Shown here in pieces: positions 1 through 7,951 of a stretch of 36,911 nucleotides of DNA. Location: contig JBBAFU010000019.1 in NCBI GenBank assembly GCA_041655275.1, positions 1 through 36,911 on the forward strand, given 5' to 3'. The position numbers were made by a program, and so were the translations under genes. Within the stretch, counting starts at the first letter, position 1; every line of letters begins with the position of its first letter. The DNA is from JAJYRX01 sp041655275 (GTDB lineage Bacteria; Pseudomonadota; Gammaproteobacteria; Burkholderiales; Burkholderiaceae_B). Below the pieces are notes generated by a model. It searched no databases. It was given only the letters and a program-made list of their open reading frames with translations, and was not told the origin of the DNA.

Positions 1-60
1 TGTGTAAGTGCAGCAATGCATTGAGCTAACCAGTACTAATTGCCCGTGCGGCTTGATCCC
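1..60 (+). rRNA. rrl: 23S ribosomal RNA, 3' end (partial)
   Basis: The first about 60 bases match the conserved last segment of bacterial 23S rRNA: a TGTGTAAG start, the TTGAGCTAACC block and the ACTAAT motif, then a GCTTGATCCC tail that would pair with the 5' end of 23S outside the window. The exact mature 3' end is uncertain by a few bases. Only the tail is present; the rest of the operon lies upstream of position 1. Confidence 0.93.
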
Positions 61-81
61 ATAACCTTGATGAGAGGTTAT
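61..81 (+). other. Hairpin in the 23S-5S spacer
   Basis: ATAACCT at 61-67 pairs perfectly with AGGTTAT at 75-81 around a 7-nt loop, directly after the 23S tail. It sits in the internal spacer that RNases process to release 23S and 5S. A role as a processing signal is inference. Confidence 0.5.
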
Positions 82-204
82 GGCCAAAGGGTGCGTTGCC
101 CTTTGTGAAGTGCCGTGCCACAACACAAACACAATCCGCATGCAGGCGCATCAAATCAACTGCGCACATGCACTACCTCATATCCGTGCTGATTCCCCTT
201 TTTT

Positions 205-321
205 CGCCTGACGACCATAGCAAGGTGGCCCCACCCCTTCCCATCCCGAACAGGATCGTGAAACGCCTTCGCGCCGATGATAGTGGACCTCGCGTCTGTG
301 AAAGTAGGTCATCGTCAGGCA
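205..321 (+). rRNA. rrf: 5S ribosomal RNA
   Basis: This is 5S rRNA of about 117 nt, part of the large ribosomal subunit. The terminal helix is clear: GCCTGACGA (206-214) pairs with TCGTCAGGC (312-320). The internal CCATCCCGAAC and GTGAAACGCC blocks, and the CGCCGATGATAGT segment, are standard proteobacterial 5S sequence. It follows 23S by about 145 nt and is followed by a terminator, so no tRNA lies after 5S in this operon. End positions are good to a couple of bases. Confidence 0.95.
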
Positions 322-332
322 ACCCGATACAA

Positions 333-377
333 CAAAAACACCCCGCATCAATACATGCGGGGTGTTTTTGTTTGTGC
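333..377 (+). terminator. Rho-independent terminator of the rRNA operon
   Basis: A 16-bp perfect stem (333-348 with 355-370) has the GC core CCCCGCAT/ATGCGGGG, a 6-nt loop, a 5' A-rich arm and a 3' U-rich arm. The A and T tracts on both sides would let it work in either direction. It lies 12 nt after 5S. Confidence 0.93.
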
Positions 378-415
378 TCTGTTTGTGCCATCTCTGTCCC
401 GTGTTCATTTTGGAC

Positions 416-444
416 TTGGCAGTCATGGCGACGGTGCGTACAAT
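416..444 (+). promoter_or_regulatory. sigma70-type promoter of the c-di-GMP gene
   Basis: TTGGCA at 416-421 and TACAAT at 439-444 are separated by exactly 17 bp, each 5/6 to consensus. Transcription would start near 451, about 60 nt before the ATG at 512. It lies just after the rRNA terminator, so this gene is probably independent of rRNA transcription. Confidence 0.7.
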
Positions 445-511
445 GCATTCAGCGAGAACAAACGCAAAGCAGAATAATTCATCATAATTTACGGCTCTGC
501 GCACTGAAGAC

Positions 512-3400
512 ATGCTGAAGGGGGTTCATCAAAGCCACTGGCCCCAGGCCAGGCAGGCGCTTGTCCTGATTGCCGGACTGCTACTGGTCCTGGCAGGGGT
601 GCAGCTGCTGCCACCTCGAGTGGCCGATCTGATTGTGCTTCCCGTGAGCCTGCATGTGGCGCTGGAAACGCTGGCCATCATCATTGCAGTGCTCATCTTT
701 TCCGTGACCTGGGCATCCCGCCATCAGGGATTGCCGCGCGGCATGCTGGTACTGGCCTGTGCCTTTCTGGGTGTGGCGGTGCTGGATTTCTCCCACATGA
801 TGTCCTACACCGGTATGCCGGCCTATATCGGGGCGCCCGACTATCAGCAGTCGCTCATGTTCTCCCTGGTGGCACGTTCCCTGGGCGCCCTGTCATTGCT
901 TGCCATGGCCTGGCTGACCTGGCGTGATGATCCGGGTGGCCTGCGATTTCCGGTGGTGTTGTCGGCGGTATTGATCGCCGTCGTCATCGCACATTGGCTG
1001 ATTCTCTGCTGTCCCGACCGTGTACCGCCGCTTCGGGATGCGCAGGACGGATTCACGCTTTACCGTGCGGGCTACAAGTATGGTCTCATGCTGCTCTATA
1101 TTCTGGCGGCACTGGGCTTCTGGCGTCACATGAGCAAGCCGCGCCGCTTCGATGCCAGCGGCTTTTTTATTGCAGTGTGTGTCATGGCCCAGGGAGAGTA
1201 TTTCTTCACGCTCTATGATCAGCCGGGCAATCTCGTCATGCTGGTCGGCCATATCTACAAGGTGCTGGCCTTTGCCTTTCTGTTTCGGGCCGTCTTCATC
1301 GAGATGATCGAGCGGCCTTATGCGCTGCTCGATCGATCGCGCGCCCGCCAGTCGGCCGTACTGGGCGCACTGCCCGATCTGGTGCTGGAAATCGACATGC
1401 AGGGCCGGTACCGGGACATCTATACCGGCCGGCCCATAGAGCTGTCGGCGCCGGCCGATCAATTGCTGGGACGGAGCTTTCACGAGATCATGCCGCAATC
1501 CCAGGCCGGTATTGTCCAGCAGGCACTGGATGATGCGCGGGCCTTCGGGCTCTCGCGCGGCCGGGTGATTGCACTCGAAGTGCAGGACGGGCAGAAGCGC
1601 TGGTTCGAGCTTTCGGTCGCCTACAAGACCGCCGGCGCAGCGCTGGACGAAGGTTTCATCGTCGTTTCGCGCGACGTCACCGAGCGGCGCCAGTCGCAGC
1701 AAAGCCTGCGCAAATGGGGCCTTGCCGTGGAGCAGAGCACGGCCGTCATTCTCATCATGGACGCCGATATGCGCATCGAGTACGTGAACCAGAGTTTCTG
1801 CCGGGTCAGCGGCTATACGCCGCAGGATGTGCTGGGGCGCAGCCCCGGATTTCTGGCCTCGCCACGCAATGCACCGACGCTGAAGCAAGAGATCCGCGAG
1901 GCGCTGGCGCGCGGTGCGCCCTGGAGCGGCGAGATACTCAGCAGACGCAAGGATGGGAGCGAATACACGGAATCGATGCTCATCTACCCGGTGCTGGATG
2001 AGTCGGGCGAGGCCAGCCATTATCTTGCGATCAAGGAAGACATCACGGAAAGCAAGCAAAGTGCCGAGCGCATCCACCAGCTGGCCAATTACGACCAGCT
2101 GACCGGCCTGCCCAACCGCAGCCAGCTCTATCGCCACTTCAACTACCTGATTCGCCATGTGGATCGCATGGCGTTGTTGTGGATCGATCTGGATCATTTC
2201 AAGCAAATCAATGACGCCCTGGGCCACAGCACGGGTGATCTCCTGTTGATGGAGATGAGCCTGCGCCTGCGGGCCAGCCTGGGCGTGCAGGATGTGCTTT
2301 CGCGCCTGTCCGGTGATGATTTTGTGGTGCTGCTGCCGGGCGAGGATCATCACGGTGTCGCCGTGCGCGTCGAACAGCTGCTGGTGACACTGGCGCAGCC
2401 CATGCAGCTGGCCATGCAGACGGTGTCGGTGAGCGCGACCGTGGGTGTGGCCATGTATCCGGACGATGCCACTCAGGCTGAAACCCTGTTGCAGCGAGGC
2501 GAAGCGGCAATGTATCAGGCCAAGGAGGAAGGGCGTGGCACTTATCGCTTTTTTCAGCCTGAAATGCAGGAGCATGCCACCCGCACGCTATCCCTGGGCA
2601 ATGCGCTCAAGGCAGCCCTGGCGCGCAACGAGCTCTATCTGGAATACCAGCCGCAAGTGGCCTTGTCAGGCGGGCGCATCTCGGGCGCGGAGGCGCTGCT
2701 GCGCTGGCGCTCGCCCGATTGGGGCTCTGTTGTGCCTGCCGAGTTCATTCCGATTGCCGAAGCCAATGGCATACTGCCGGGCATCGAGGAATGGGTGATG
2801 CTTTCGGCCTTGCAGCAATTGCGCCGGTGGATGGATGGCGGGTTGACGGATCTGCATATTGCAGTGAATATTTCGGCCGCACAGTTCGAGCGCCCCGATC
2901 TGGCGGACCAGATCGAAGCGCTGATGAAGCAGACCGGCGTGCCGCCCGGCATGCTGGAGCTCGAGCTCACCGAAGCCATTGCCATGCGCAATCCGCAACT
3001 GGCCGCCCGCCAGATCGGTGAGCTCAGCCGGCGCCATATTGCCGTGTCCATCGATGATTTTGGTACGGGTTACTCGTCGCTGAGCAGCCTGAAGCGTTTC
3101 ATGATCAATACCATCAAGATCGATCAGTCATTCGTGCGTGACATCAATACCGATCAGGATGACCAGGCCATCACCCGCGCCATTATTTACATGGCCCAGA
3201 GTCTGGGGATGCGCACAATTGCCGAAGGGGTTGAAACCCCCGATCAGCTGGCAATGCTGGCACGTTTTGGCTGTGATGCCATTCAGGGCTATCACGTCAG
3301 CCGCTCCCTGCTGCCGGATGTGTTCGAGGACTTTGTACGCCGATGGAATGGTATTGCCGTTGCCACCGGGCTGGCACAGGCCTCGGGCAGGCTACAATGA
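512..3400 (+). CDS. Membrane-bound MASE3-PAS-PAS-GGDEF-EAL c-di-GMP signalling protein
   Basis: This 962-residue protein probably controls cyclic di-GMP. Residues about 15-265 form a hydrophobic multi-helix sensor resembling MASE3 (HVALETLAI at 48-56, LDFSHMMSY at 91-99). Two PAS domains follow at about 280-395 and 400-515, then GGDEF at about 525-685 and EAL at about 705-950. The EAL domain keeps its signature motifs (EALLRW from 727, ELTE, IDDFGTGYSS, IKIDQSF, AEGVET), so phosphodiesterase activity is likely. The GGDEF signature reads SGDDF (600-604), with Asp where the catalytic Glu normally sits, so cyclase activity is doubtful and the domain may instead bind GTP or regulate EAL. The ligand is unknown. 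The ribosome site before ATG 512 is weak, but no better start is visible nearby. Confidence 0.88.
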   Translation: MLKGVHQSHWPQARQALVLIAGLLLVLAGVQLLPPRVADLIVLPVSLHVALETLAIIIAVLIFSVTWASRHQGLPRGMLVLACAFLGVAVLDFSHMMSYTGMPAYIGAPDYQQSLMFSLVARSLGALSLLAMAWLTWRDDPGGLRFPVVLSAVLIAVVIAHWLILCCPDRVPPLRDAQDGFTLYRAGYKYGLMLLYILAALGFWRHMSKPRRFDASGFFIAVCVMAQGEYFFTLYDQPGNLVMLVGHIYKVLAFAFLFRAVFIEMIERPYALLDRSRARQSAVLGALPDLVLEIDMQGRYRDIYTGRPIELSAPADQLLGRSFHEIMPQSQAGIVQQALDDARAFGLSRGRVIALEVQDGQKRWFELSVAYKTAGAALDEGFIVVSRDVTERRQSQQSLRKWGLAVEQSTAVILIMDADMRIEYVNQSFCRVSGYTPQDVLGRSPGFLASPRNAPTLKQEIREALARGAPWSGEILSRRKDGSEYTESMLIYPVLDESGEASHYLAIKEDITESKQSAERIHQLANYDQLTGLPNRSQLYRHFNYLIRHVDRMALLWIDLDHFKQINDALGHSTGDLLLMEMSLRLRASLGVQDVLSRLSGDDFVVLLPGEDHHGVAVRVEQLLVTLAQPMQLAMQTVSVSATVGVAMYPDDATQAETLLQRGEAAMYQAKEEGRGTYRFFQPEMQEHATRTLSLGNALKAALARNELYLEYQPQVALSGGRISGAEALLRWRSPDWGSVVPAEFIPIAEANGILPGIEEWVMLSALQQLRRWMDGGLTDLHIAVNISAAQFERPDLADQIEALMKQTGVPPGMLELELTEAIAMRNPQLAARQIGELSRRHIAVSIDDFGTGYSSLSSLKRFMINTIKIDQSFVRDINTDQDDQAITRAIIYMAQSLGMRTIAEGVETPDQLAMLARFGCDAIQGYHVSRSLLPDVFEDFVRRWNGIAVATGLAQASGRLQ

Positions 3401-3473
3401 TATCTGTTGGGTTGCGCCAGGGGCCATGGCCCGGTCAGGAGCAGCCCGTGCTATCCGGGAGGTGGGCAGCGTC

Positions 3474-3827
3474 GTGGAAAACAGGCGGCCGGCGCGGCCG
3501 GAAGTATCGCTTTATCTTGTTGCGCATATGGTGTACGGCCTGTTTGCGCTGGGTGTGTTGAGTGCAGGCATGCTGGGTATTGCCAGTCTGGCCGGGGTGG
3601 TGCTTGCCTATGTGAAACGCGCCGACGCCACGGGCACCATCTATGCCGCCCATCTGGACTGGGTATTGTCCACGTTCTGGTGGTCGCTGCTGTGGCTGGC
3701 GCTCAGCGCTGTCGCCAGCCTGGTGTTCGTCGGCTGGATCACCGGCGTAGTGGCGCTGATATGGCTGGTGTATCGCATCATCAAGGGCTGGCTGGCCTTG
3801 TGGGAGAGGCAGCCGCCCCTTGGGTGA
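3474..3827 (+). CDS. Small membrane protein, DUF4870-like
   Basis: About 117 residues with two or three hydrophobic segments (near HMVYGLFALGVLSAG, FWWSLLWLALSAVASLVF and WITGVVALIWLVYRII) and a short basic or aromatic tail. The arrangement, including a YVKRAD-type loop between helices, resembles the DUF4870 family of small inner-membrane proteins of unknown role. The start is uncertain. I chose GTG at 3474 because the product then begins with the family-like ENRRP segment and a GGGAGG lies about 12 nt upstream. In-frame GTG 3462 and ATG 3426 are alternatives. It follows the c-di-GMP gene by 73 nt and could be co-transcribed with it. Confidence 0.65.
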   Translation: MENRRPARPEVSLYLVAHMVYGLFALGVLSAGMLGIASLAGVVLAYVKRADATGTIYAAHLDWVLSTFWWSLLWLALSAVASLVFVGWITGVVALIWLVYRIIKGWLALWERQPPLG

Positions 3828-3855
3828 CGTATGGTGGTGTAAGGTCTTGCCCGTC

Positions 3856-4131
3856 TTATTTCAGATGGGTGCTGACCAGCTTGGTGAGCTCGAACATGCT
3901 CACCTGGTCCTTCCCAAACAGCGGGCGCAACTTGTCGTCGGCATTGATGTTGCGACGGTTTGCCGGGTCCTGAAGGTCGTGGCGCTTGATGTAATCCCAG
4001 ATATCCCGGGTGACTTCAGTGCGCGGCCTGGCCTCGGGACCGATGATGGCGGCAAGGGTGGCGCTGGGCGTGACCGGTTTCATGAAGGCGGAATTGGGCT
4101 TTTGCGCCGCAGTCTTTTTCGCGCTGGGCAT
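3856..4131 (-). CDS. SWIB/MDM2-domain protein
   Basis: A 91-residue protein with a basic, low-complexity start (MPSAKKTAAQKP) followed by one SWIB domain over about residues 17-91. Family-typical features are the RTEVTRDIWDYIKRHDLQDP helix, the INADDKLRPLFG segment and the VSMFELTKLVSTHL end. SWIB domains are best known from eukaryotic chromatin remodellers but occur as short stand-alone proteins in many betaproteobacteria and in chlamydiae; a DNA-compaction role is suspected there, not shown here. AAGGAG lies about 8 nt before the ATG. A TATACT element on this strand (4198-4193) could be its -10 box, without a clear -35. Confidence 0.88.
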   Translation of the reverse strand: MPSAKKTAAQKPNSAFMKPVTPSATLAAIIGPEARPRTEVTRDIWDYIKRHDLQDPANRRNINADDKLRPLFGKDQVSMFELTKLVSTHLK

Positions 4132-4298
4132 GGGGCGGGCTCCTTTCTTGAAAATGGACTCATGTTCGAGCGGCTGCTCATGATGCGAGAACAGTATACA
4201 GGTCAGGGGCGGGTTTGCGGGGTATTATTCTTCGGGATGTGCACGCACAGACACACCATGGCGTGCCGCAGGGATTACAAGGGATTCAGGATTGTTTC

Positions 4299-5405
4299 AT
4301 GAGTGACATTTCCAGCAGTCTGACGATAGTCCAGCCGGATGACTGGCACCTGCACCTGCGCGATGGCGACATGCTGCACGCAGTGGTGCGCCATACGGCG
4401 CGCCAGTTCGGCCGCGCCATCATCATGCCCAATCTGCAGCCGCCGGTGATCACCACCGCCATGGCGCTGGCCTACCGTGAGCGCATCGTGCGCGCACTGG
4501 CCGATGCCGCCGGGCCGGCACTGTCCTTCACGCCGCTCATGACGCTGTATCTCACGGATGACACGCCGGCCGACGAGATTCGTCGTGCGCATGACAGCGG
4601 CATTATCCATGGCGTGAAGCTGTATCCGGCCGGGGCGACCACGCACTCCGCAGCCGGCGTCACGGATCTGCTGGGCCGCTGTGCAGAAGTGCTCGAAGTC
4701 ATGCAGGCAGTGGGCATGCCATTGCTGGTGCATGGCGAGGTTACCGATCCTGCCGTCGACATCTTTGACCGCGAGGCGGTATTCATCGAGCGCGTGATGC
4801 AACCCTTGCGCAAGGCATTTCCAGCGCTGAAGGTGGTGTTCGAGCATCTGACCACGCGCGATGGTGTGGATTATGTACGCGAAGCGGAAGGGCCGGTGGC
4901 CGCCACCATTACGGCACAACACTTGCTATACAGTCGCAATACCTTGTTCCAGGGCGGACTGCGGCCGCATTATTACTGTTTGCCGGTACTCAAGCGCGAA
5001 ATCCACCGGCAGGCACTGCTGGCGGCAGCGACCAGCGGCAACCCGCGTTTCTTCCTGGGTACAGACAGCGCGCCCCATCTGCGCGACGACAAGGAAAGCG
5101 ACTGCGGCTGCGCCGGCTGCTACACCGCCTGGCACGCGATGGCGCTTTATGCGACGGCTTTCGAATCGGTCGGGCGCCTGGATGCGCTGGAAGGCTTTGC
5201 CAGCCTGTACGGACCGGCTTTCTACGGCTTGCCCGTGAACGCCGGGCGTATCACCCTGCGTCGCCGGCCCACGCCCATACCGGCCGAGCTGGCCACGCCC
5301 CGGGGACCTCTGGTGCCGCTTGACGCCGGACAGACGCTGGCGTGGTGCCTGAGTGCGTGCGACCCCGGTTTTGAAGATATCGGGATTGCGGCGGCGGGAC
5401 TGTAG
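4299..5405 (+). CDS. pyrC: Dihydroorotase
   Basis: PyrC (368 residues, E. coli-type class) cyclises N-carbamoyl-aspartate to dihydroorotate in cytosolic pyrimidine synthesis. The zinc-site residues are visible: DDWHLHLRDG with H17 and H19, the carboxylated lysine in GVKLYPAG (K107), LLVHGE (H145), FEHLTT (H183) and GTDSAPH (D256). The start at ATG 4299 gives the family-typical N-terminus; the upstream in-frame extension has no family resemblance. It is divergent from the SWIB gene across 167 bp and convergent with uup, with only 5 nt between stop codons. Confidence 0.95.
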   Translation: MSDISSSLTIVQPDDWHLHLRDGDMLHAVVRHTARQFGRAIIMPNLQPPVITTAMALAYRERIVRALADAAGPALSFTPLMTLYLTDDTPADEIRRAHDSGIIHGVKLYPAGATTHSAAGVTDLLGRCAEVLEVMQAVGMPLLVHGEVTDPAVDIFDREAVFIERVMQPLRKAFPALKVVFEHLTTRDGVDYVREAEGPVAATITAQHLLYSRNTLFQGGLRPHYYCLPVLKREIHRQALLAAATSGNPRFFLGTDSAPHLRDDKESDCGCAGCYTAWHAMALYATAFESVGRLDALEGFASLYGPAFYGLPVNAGRITLRRRPTPIPAELATPRGPLVPLDAGQTLAWCLSACDPGFEDIGIAAAGL

Positions 5406-5410
5406 CGGCG

Positions 5411-7240
5411 CTAGGCCTCACTCGCCTCCCGCTTTGCTTCCAGCTCTTCCCAGCGTTCGAACAGCTGTTCCATTTCCGCTTCTATGGCGCTGTTCCTGGC
5501 GTTGAGCGCTTCGACATCCTCAACCGGACCGCGATAGAGCTCCGGGTCGGCAAGCTGTTCGGCCAGTTGAGCCTGTTCGGCTTCCAGCGTCTGAATCCTG
5601 GCCGGCAGGGCTTCCAGTTCCCGTGTTTCCCAGCTCGTCATGCGTGACGGGCGCGGCGGACGCGAGGCCGGTCGTTCGCGCGGCGGTGCCACGGTTGCAG
5701 TGCCGGCGTCCGGGCTGCGCGGGGTTGCCGCCGGTTCTGGTTCCGGGTCGGGTCGCTGTGCCAGCCAGTCATCGTAGCCGCCGGCATATTCCTGCCAGTG
5801 GCCCTCGCCTTCGGCCACCAGCGTCTGTGTGACCACGTTATTGAGGAATTCGCGGTCGTGGCTCACCATGAGCACGGTGCCGGTGTAGTCCTGCAGCAGG
5901 GCTTCGAGCAGCTCGAGTGTCTCGATGTCGAGATCGTTGGTGGGCTCGTCGAGCACCAGCAGGTTGGTGGGCCGCGCAAACAGCCGTGCCAGCACGAGGC
6001 GGGCGCGCTCGCCGCCCGACAGGGATCGGACCGGAGACTGGGCGCGCTCGGGGGCGAAGAGGAAATCTTCCAGATAACGCATGATGTGCTTGCGCTGGTT
6101 GCCGATTTCCACCCACTCGCTGCCGGGGCTGATGGTTTCCGCCAGGCTGGCGTCTTCATCGAGCTGGCTGCGCATCTGGTCGAAGTAGCCGATATCCAGG
6201 TTGGTGCCCAGCCGCACGCTGCCGCGCTGTGGCGTGAGCTTTCCCAGGATGATGTTCAGCAGTGTGGTCTTGCCCGAGCCGTTGGGGCCGAGCAGGCCGA
6301 TGCGATCGCCGCGCAATATGGTGAGCGACAGTCCGCGGATGAGCAGCCGCTCGCCAAAGCCGTGGTGGATGTCCGACAGTTCGGCCACCAGCCGCCCCGA
6401 GCGCCGGCCTTCCTCGAGCGCCATGCTGACCTCACCCATGCGCTCGCGGCGCTGGGCGCGTTCGCGGCGCAGGCGTTCCAGGCGCCGCACCCGGCCTTCG
6501 TCACGCGTGCGTCTGGCCTGCACACCCTTGCGGATCCAGATTTCCTCCTGGGCCAGGAATTTGTCTGCCCGGGCCTCTTCCTGTGCTTCGGCGGCCAGCC
6601 ATTGGCGCTTGCGCTCCAGCCAGGCGGAATAGTTGCCGGGAAAGCTGTGCAGCTGTCCGCGGTCCAGTTCCACGATGCGCGTGGTGACGTGATCGAGGAA
6701 GCGCCGGTCGTGCGTGATGATGATGCAGCTGAAGCGGCTTTGCAGCAGGAGTTTTTCCAGCCATTCAATGCCGGCAAAGTCGAGATGGTTGGTGGGTTCG
6801 TCCAGGAGCAGCAGGTCGGGCTGCGAGACGATGGCGCGTGCCAGGGCGACGCGCTTGCGCGTGCCGCCCGACAGGCCGGCAATGGGGGCGTCGGCATCGA
6901 GGCCGAGCTGCGCCATCAGCATGGCGGCGCGTGCGGGGCGCTCCCAGTCCTCGTCGGCCTGGAAATTGCCGCAAAGCGTGTCCAGCACGCTGGATGCGTC
7001 ATCCAGCACCGGCTCCTGCTCCACGGTGGCCGTGCGCAGGCCGCGCGTGCTCTGGATCTCGCCGTCATCGGGCTGACTGCGTCCGTCGATGAGACGCAGC
7101 AGGGACGATTTGCCCGCGCCGTTGCGGCCGATTAGGCCGATGCGCTCCTGACGGTGTACGGTGAGGCTTGCGCCATCGAGCAGCGGGTGATGGCCGTAGG
7201 CAAGATGAACCTGATTCAGGGTGATGAGCCGAAGTGACAT
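5411..7240 (-). CDS. uup: ABC-F family ATPase, Uup type
   Basis: A 609-residue soluble tandem ATPase without membrane helices. The first ABC domain has Walker A GRNGAGKS (38-45), signature LSGGT (123-127) and Walker B LLLLDEPTNHLD. The second has GPNGSGKTT (from about 318), LSGGERARLVLAR and LVLDEPTNDLD. The linker between them is rich in Arg and Glu, as in ABC-F proteins. The C-terminal about 75 residues form a charged coiled coil, which separates Uup from EttA. ABC-F proteins act on the ribosome; Uup is linked to DNA-intermediate tolerance and ribosome assembly. ATG 7240 gives the family N-terminus (MSLRLITLNQ). An upstream in-frame ATG at 7324 would run through the rnpB promoter and is unlikely. 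Confidence 0.93.
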   Translation of the reverse strand: MSLRLITLNQVHLAYGHHPLLDGASLTVHRQERIGLIGRNGAGKSSLLRLIDGRSQPDDGEIQSTRGLRTATVEQEPVLDDASSVLDTLCGNFQADEDWERPARAAMLMAQLGLDADAPIAGLSGGTRKRVALARAIVSQPDLLLLDEPTNHLDFAGIEWLEKLLLQSRFSCIIITHDRRFLDHVTTRIVELDRGQLHSFPGNYSAWLERKRQWLAAEAQEEARADKFLAQEEIWIRKGVQARRTRDEGRVRRLERLRRERAQRRERMGEVSMALEEGRRSGRLVAELSDIHHGFGERLLIRGLSLTILRGDRIGLLGPNGSGKTTLLNIILGKLTPQRGSVRLGTNLDIGYFDQMRSQLDEDASLAETISPGSEWVEIGNQRKHIMRYLEDFLFAPERAQSPVRSLSGGERARLVLARLFARPTNLLVLDEPTNDLDIETLELLEALLQDYTGTVLMVSHDREFLNNVVTQTLVAEGEGHWQEYAGGYDDWLAQRPDPEPEPAATPRSPDAGTATVAPPRERPASRPPRPSRMTSWETRELEALPARIQTLEAEQAQLAEQLADPELYRGPVEDVEALNARNSAIEAEMEQLFERWEELEAKREASEA

Positions 7241-7303
7241 GATGGGCGAAAGTCTTTGATGCAGTAATGATAGGAAAAACAGGAAATATCGGAGTCGAGG
7301 GGT

Positions 7304-7309
7304 TATAAT
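7304..7309 (+). promoter_or_regulatory. -10 element of rnpB
   Basis: A perfect TATAAT lies 6 nt before the predicted RNase P RNA 5' end. No good -35 box is visible at the usual distance (AGGAAA), so recognition may depend on other contacts. It lies in the 75-bp divergent space between uup and rnpB. Confidence 0.6.
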
Positions 7310-7315
7310 GCCATA

Positions 7316-7665
7316 GTGGGGCAAACCGGGTGATCGCGGTGCTCATGGGATGTGATACATGGCATCGAGGAAGGTCCGGACTCCGCAGGGCAGGGTAGCG
7401 GCTAACAGCCGTCCGCCCCGGCAACGGGGTGAGGAACAGGGCCACAGAGACGAGTCTGCCGCTTGCGCGGCAGGGTGAAACGCGGCAACCTCTACCCGGA
7501 GCAACACCAAATAGGCATGCGCACGGCATTCGTGTCGGAAAGGGCGGCCCGTCCAAGCATGCGGGTAGGTGGCCAGAGCCTGTCAGCAATGCCAGGCCCA
7601 GATGAATGATCACCAGCCGGCCTTGCCGGCCTACAGAATCCGGCCTACAGGTTGGTCCCACATTC
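7316..7665 (+). ncRNA. rnpB: RNase P RNA (bacterial type A)
   Basis: This is the catalytic RNA that trims tRNA 5' leaders. The conserved core is visible: GAGGAAGGTCCGGACTCC near 7370, ACAGAGACGAGTC, GGTGAAACGCGGCAACCTC, the CCCGGAGCAACACCAAATAGG block, GCGGGTAGG and the 3' AGATGAATGATCACC. The end-closing helix P1 forms between GTGGGGCAAACC (7316-7327) and GGTTGGTCCCAC (7650-7661), with one mismatch and one G-U pair, which sets the ends. Length is about 350 nt, slightly shorter than E. coli. It is divergent from uup. Confidence 0.95.
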
Positions 7666-7680
7666 TCTTTTTCCGGTCTG

Positions 7681-7716
7681 CAGGCATGGGCGCCAGGGCG
7701 CCCGCAGGCCTGTTTT
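7681..7716 (+). terminator. Possible terminator after rnpB
   Basis: GGGCGC and GCGCCC flank a 4-nt loop, with CAGGC/GCCTG extending the stem across an internal loop, followed by TTTT. It lies about 20 nt after the RNase P RNA. The T-run is short, so strength is uncertain. Between it and 7880 I see no gene. Confidence 0.5.
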
Positions 7717-7879
7717 CGTCCGCGTCCTGCGCGTGGCCATGCCTCAGTGGTGCCCCAAAACAATAAACGACTTTGATATTGGCGCCCAATTCCTTGATTT
7801 AACATCGATTTTATACTTGTGAGCTTGATTGGGATCAGGTCTAAGTATTTGCTTCCATTGAAAAAAGTGCAAATTTTTC

Positions 7880-7908
7880 TTGACCGGACTGTGTTCCTGA
7901 CTTAGAGT
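7880..7908 (+). promoter_or_regulatory. dcw cluster promoter (Pmra)
   Basis: TTGACC (7880-7885) and TAGAGT (7903-7908) are separated by 17 bp, placing the transcript start near 7915. The -10 box overlaps the first MraZ repeat. This is the only convincing promoter I see ahead of the fourteen-gene run. Confidence 0.65.
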
Positions 7909-7941
7909 GGGACAAAGTAGGATTTTGTGCAAAATAGTGGG
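7907..7941 (+). promoter_or_regulatory. MraZ operator: four boxes at 10-nt spacing
   Basis: GTGGG (7907-7911), GTAGG (7917-7921), GTGCA (7927-7931) and GTGGG (7937-7941) recur exactly every 10 nt. In E. coli, MraZ binds TGGGN repeats separated by 5 nt next to its own promoter, so this array is very probably the autoregulatory site. Boxes 1 and 4 fit best; box 3 is the weakest. The array runs from the -10 box to just before the mraZ ribosome site. Confidence 0.8.
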
Positions 7942-7951
7942 AGGGAAGTCC

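Noticed and set aside
96..518. Open frames of 66-140 codons across the 5S region on both strands
   Set aside because: They cover 5S rRNA and its terminator, which explain the sequence.
893..2575. 560-codon open frame antisense to the GGDEF-EAL gene
   Set aside because: A shadow frame: low-complexity, His- and Gln-rich product; the sense frame has complete PAS, GGDEF and EAL domains.
7241..7324. 28-residue N-terminal extension of the ABC-F protein
   Set aside because: It would translate through the rnpB promoter and 5' end, and family similarity begins at the ATG at 7240.
7065..7805. 246-codon reverse frame across rnpB
   Set aside because: It overlaps RNase P RNA and the start of uup in another frame and has no recognisable domain.
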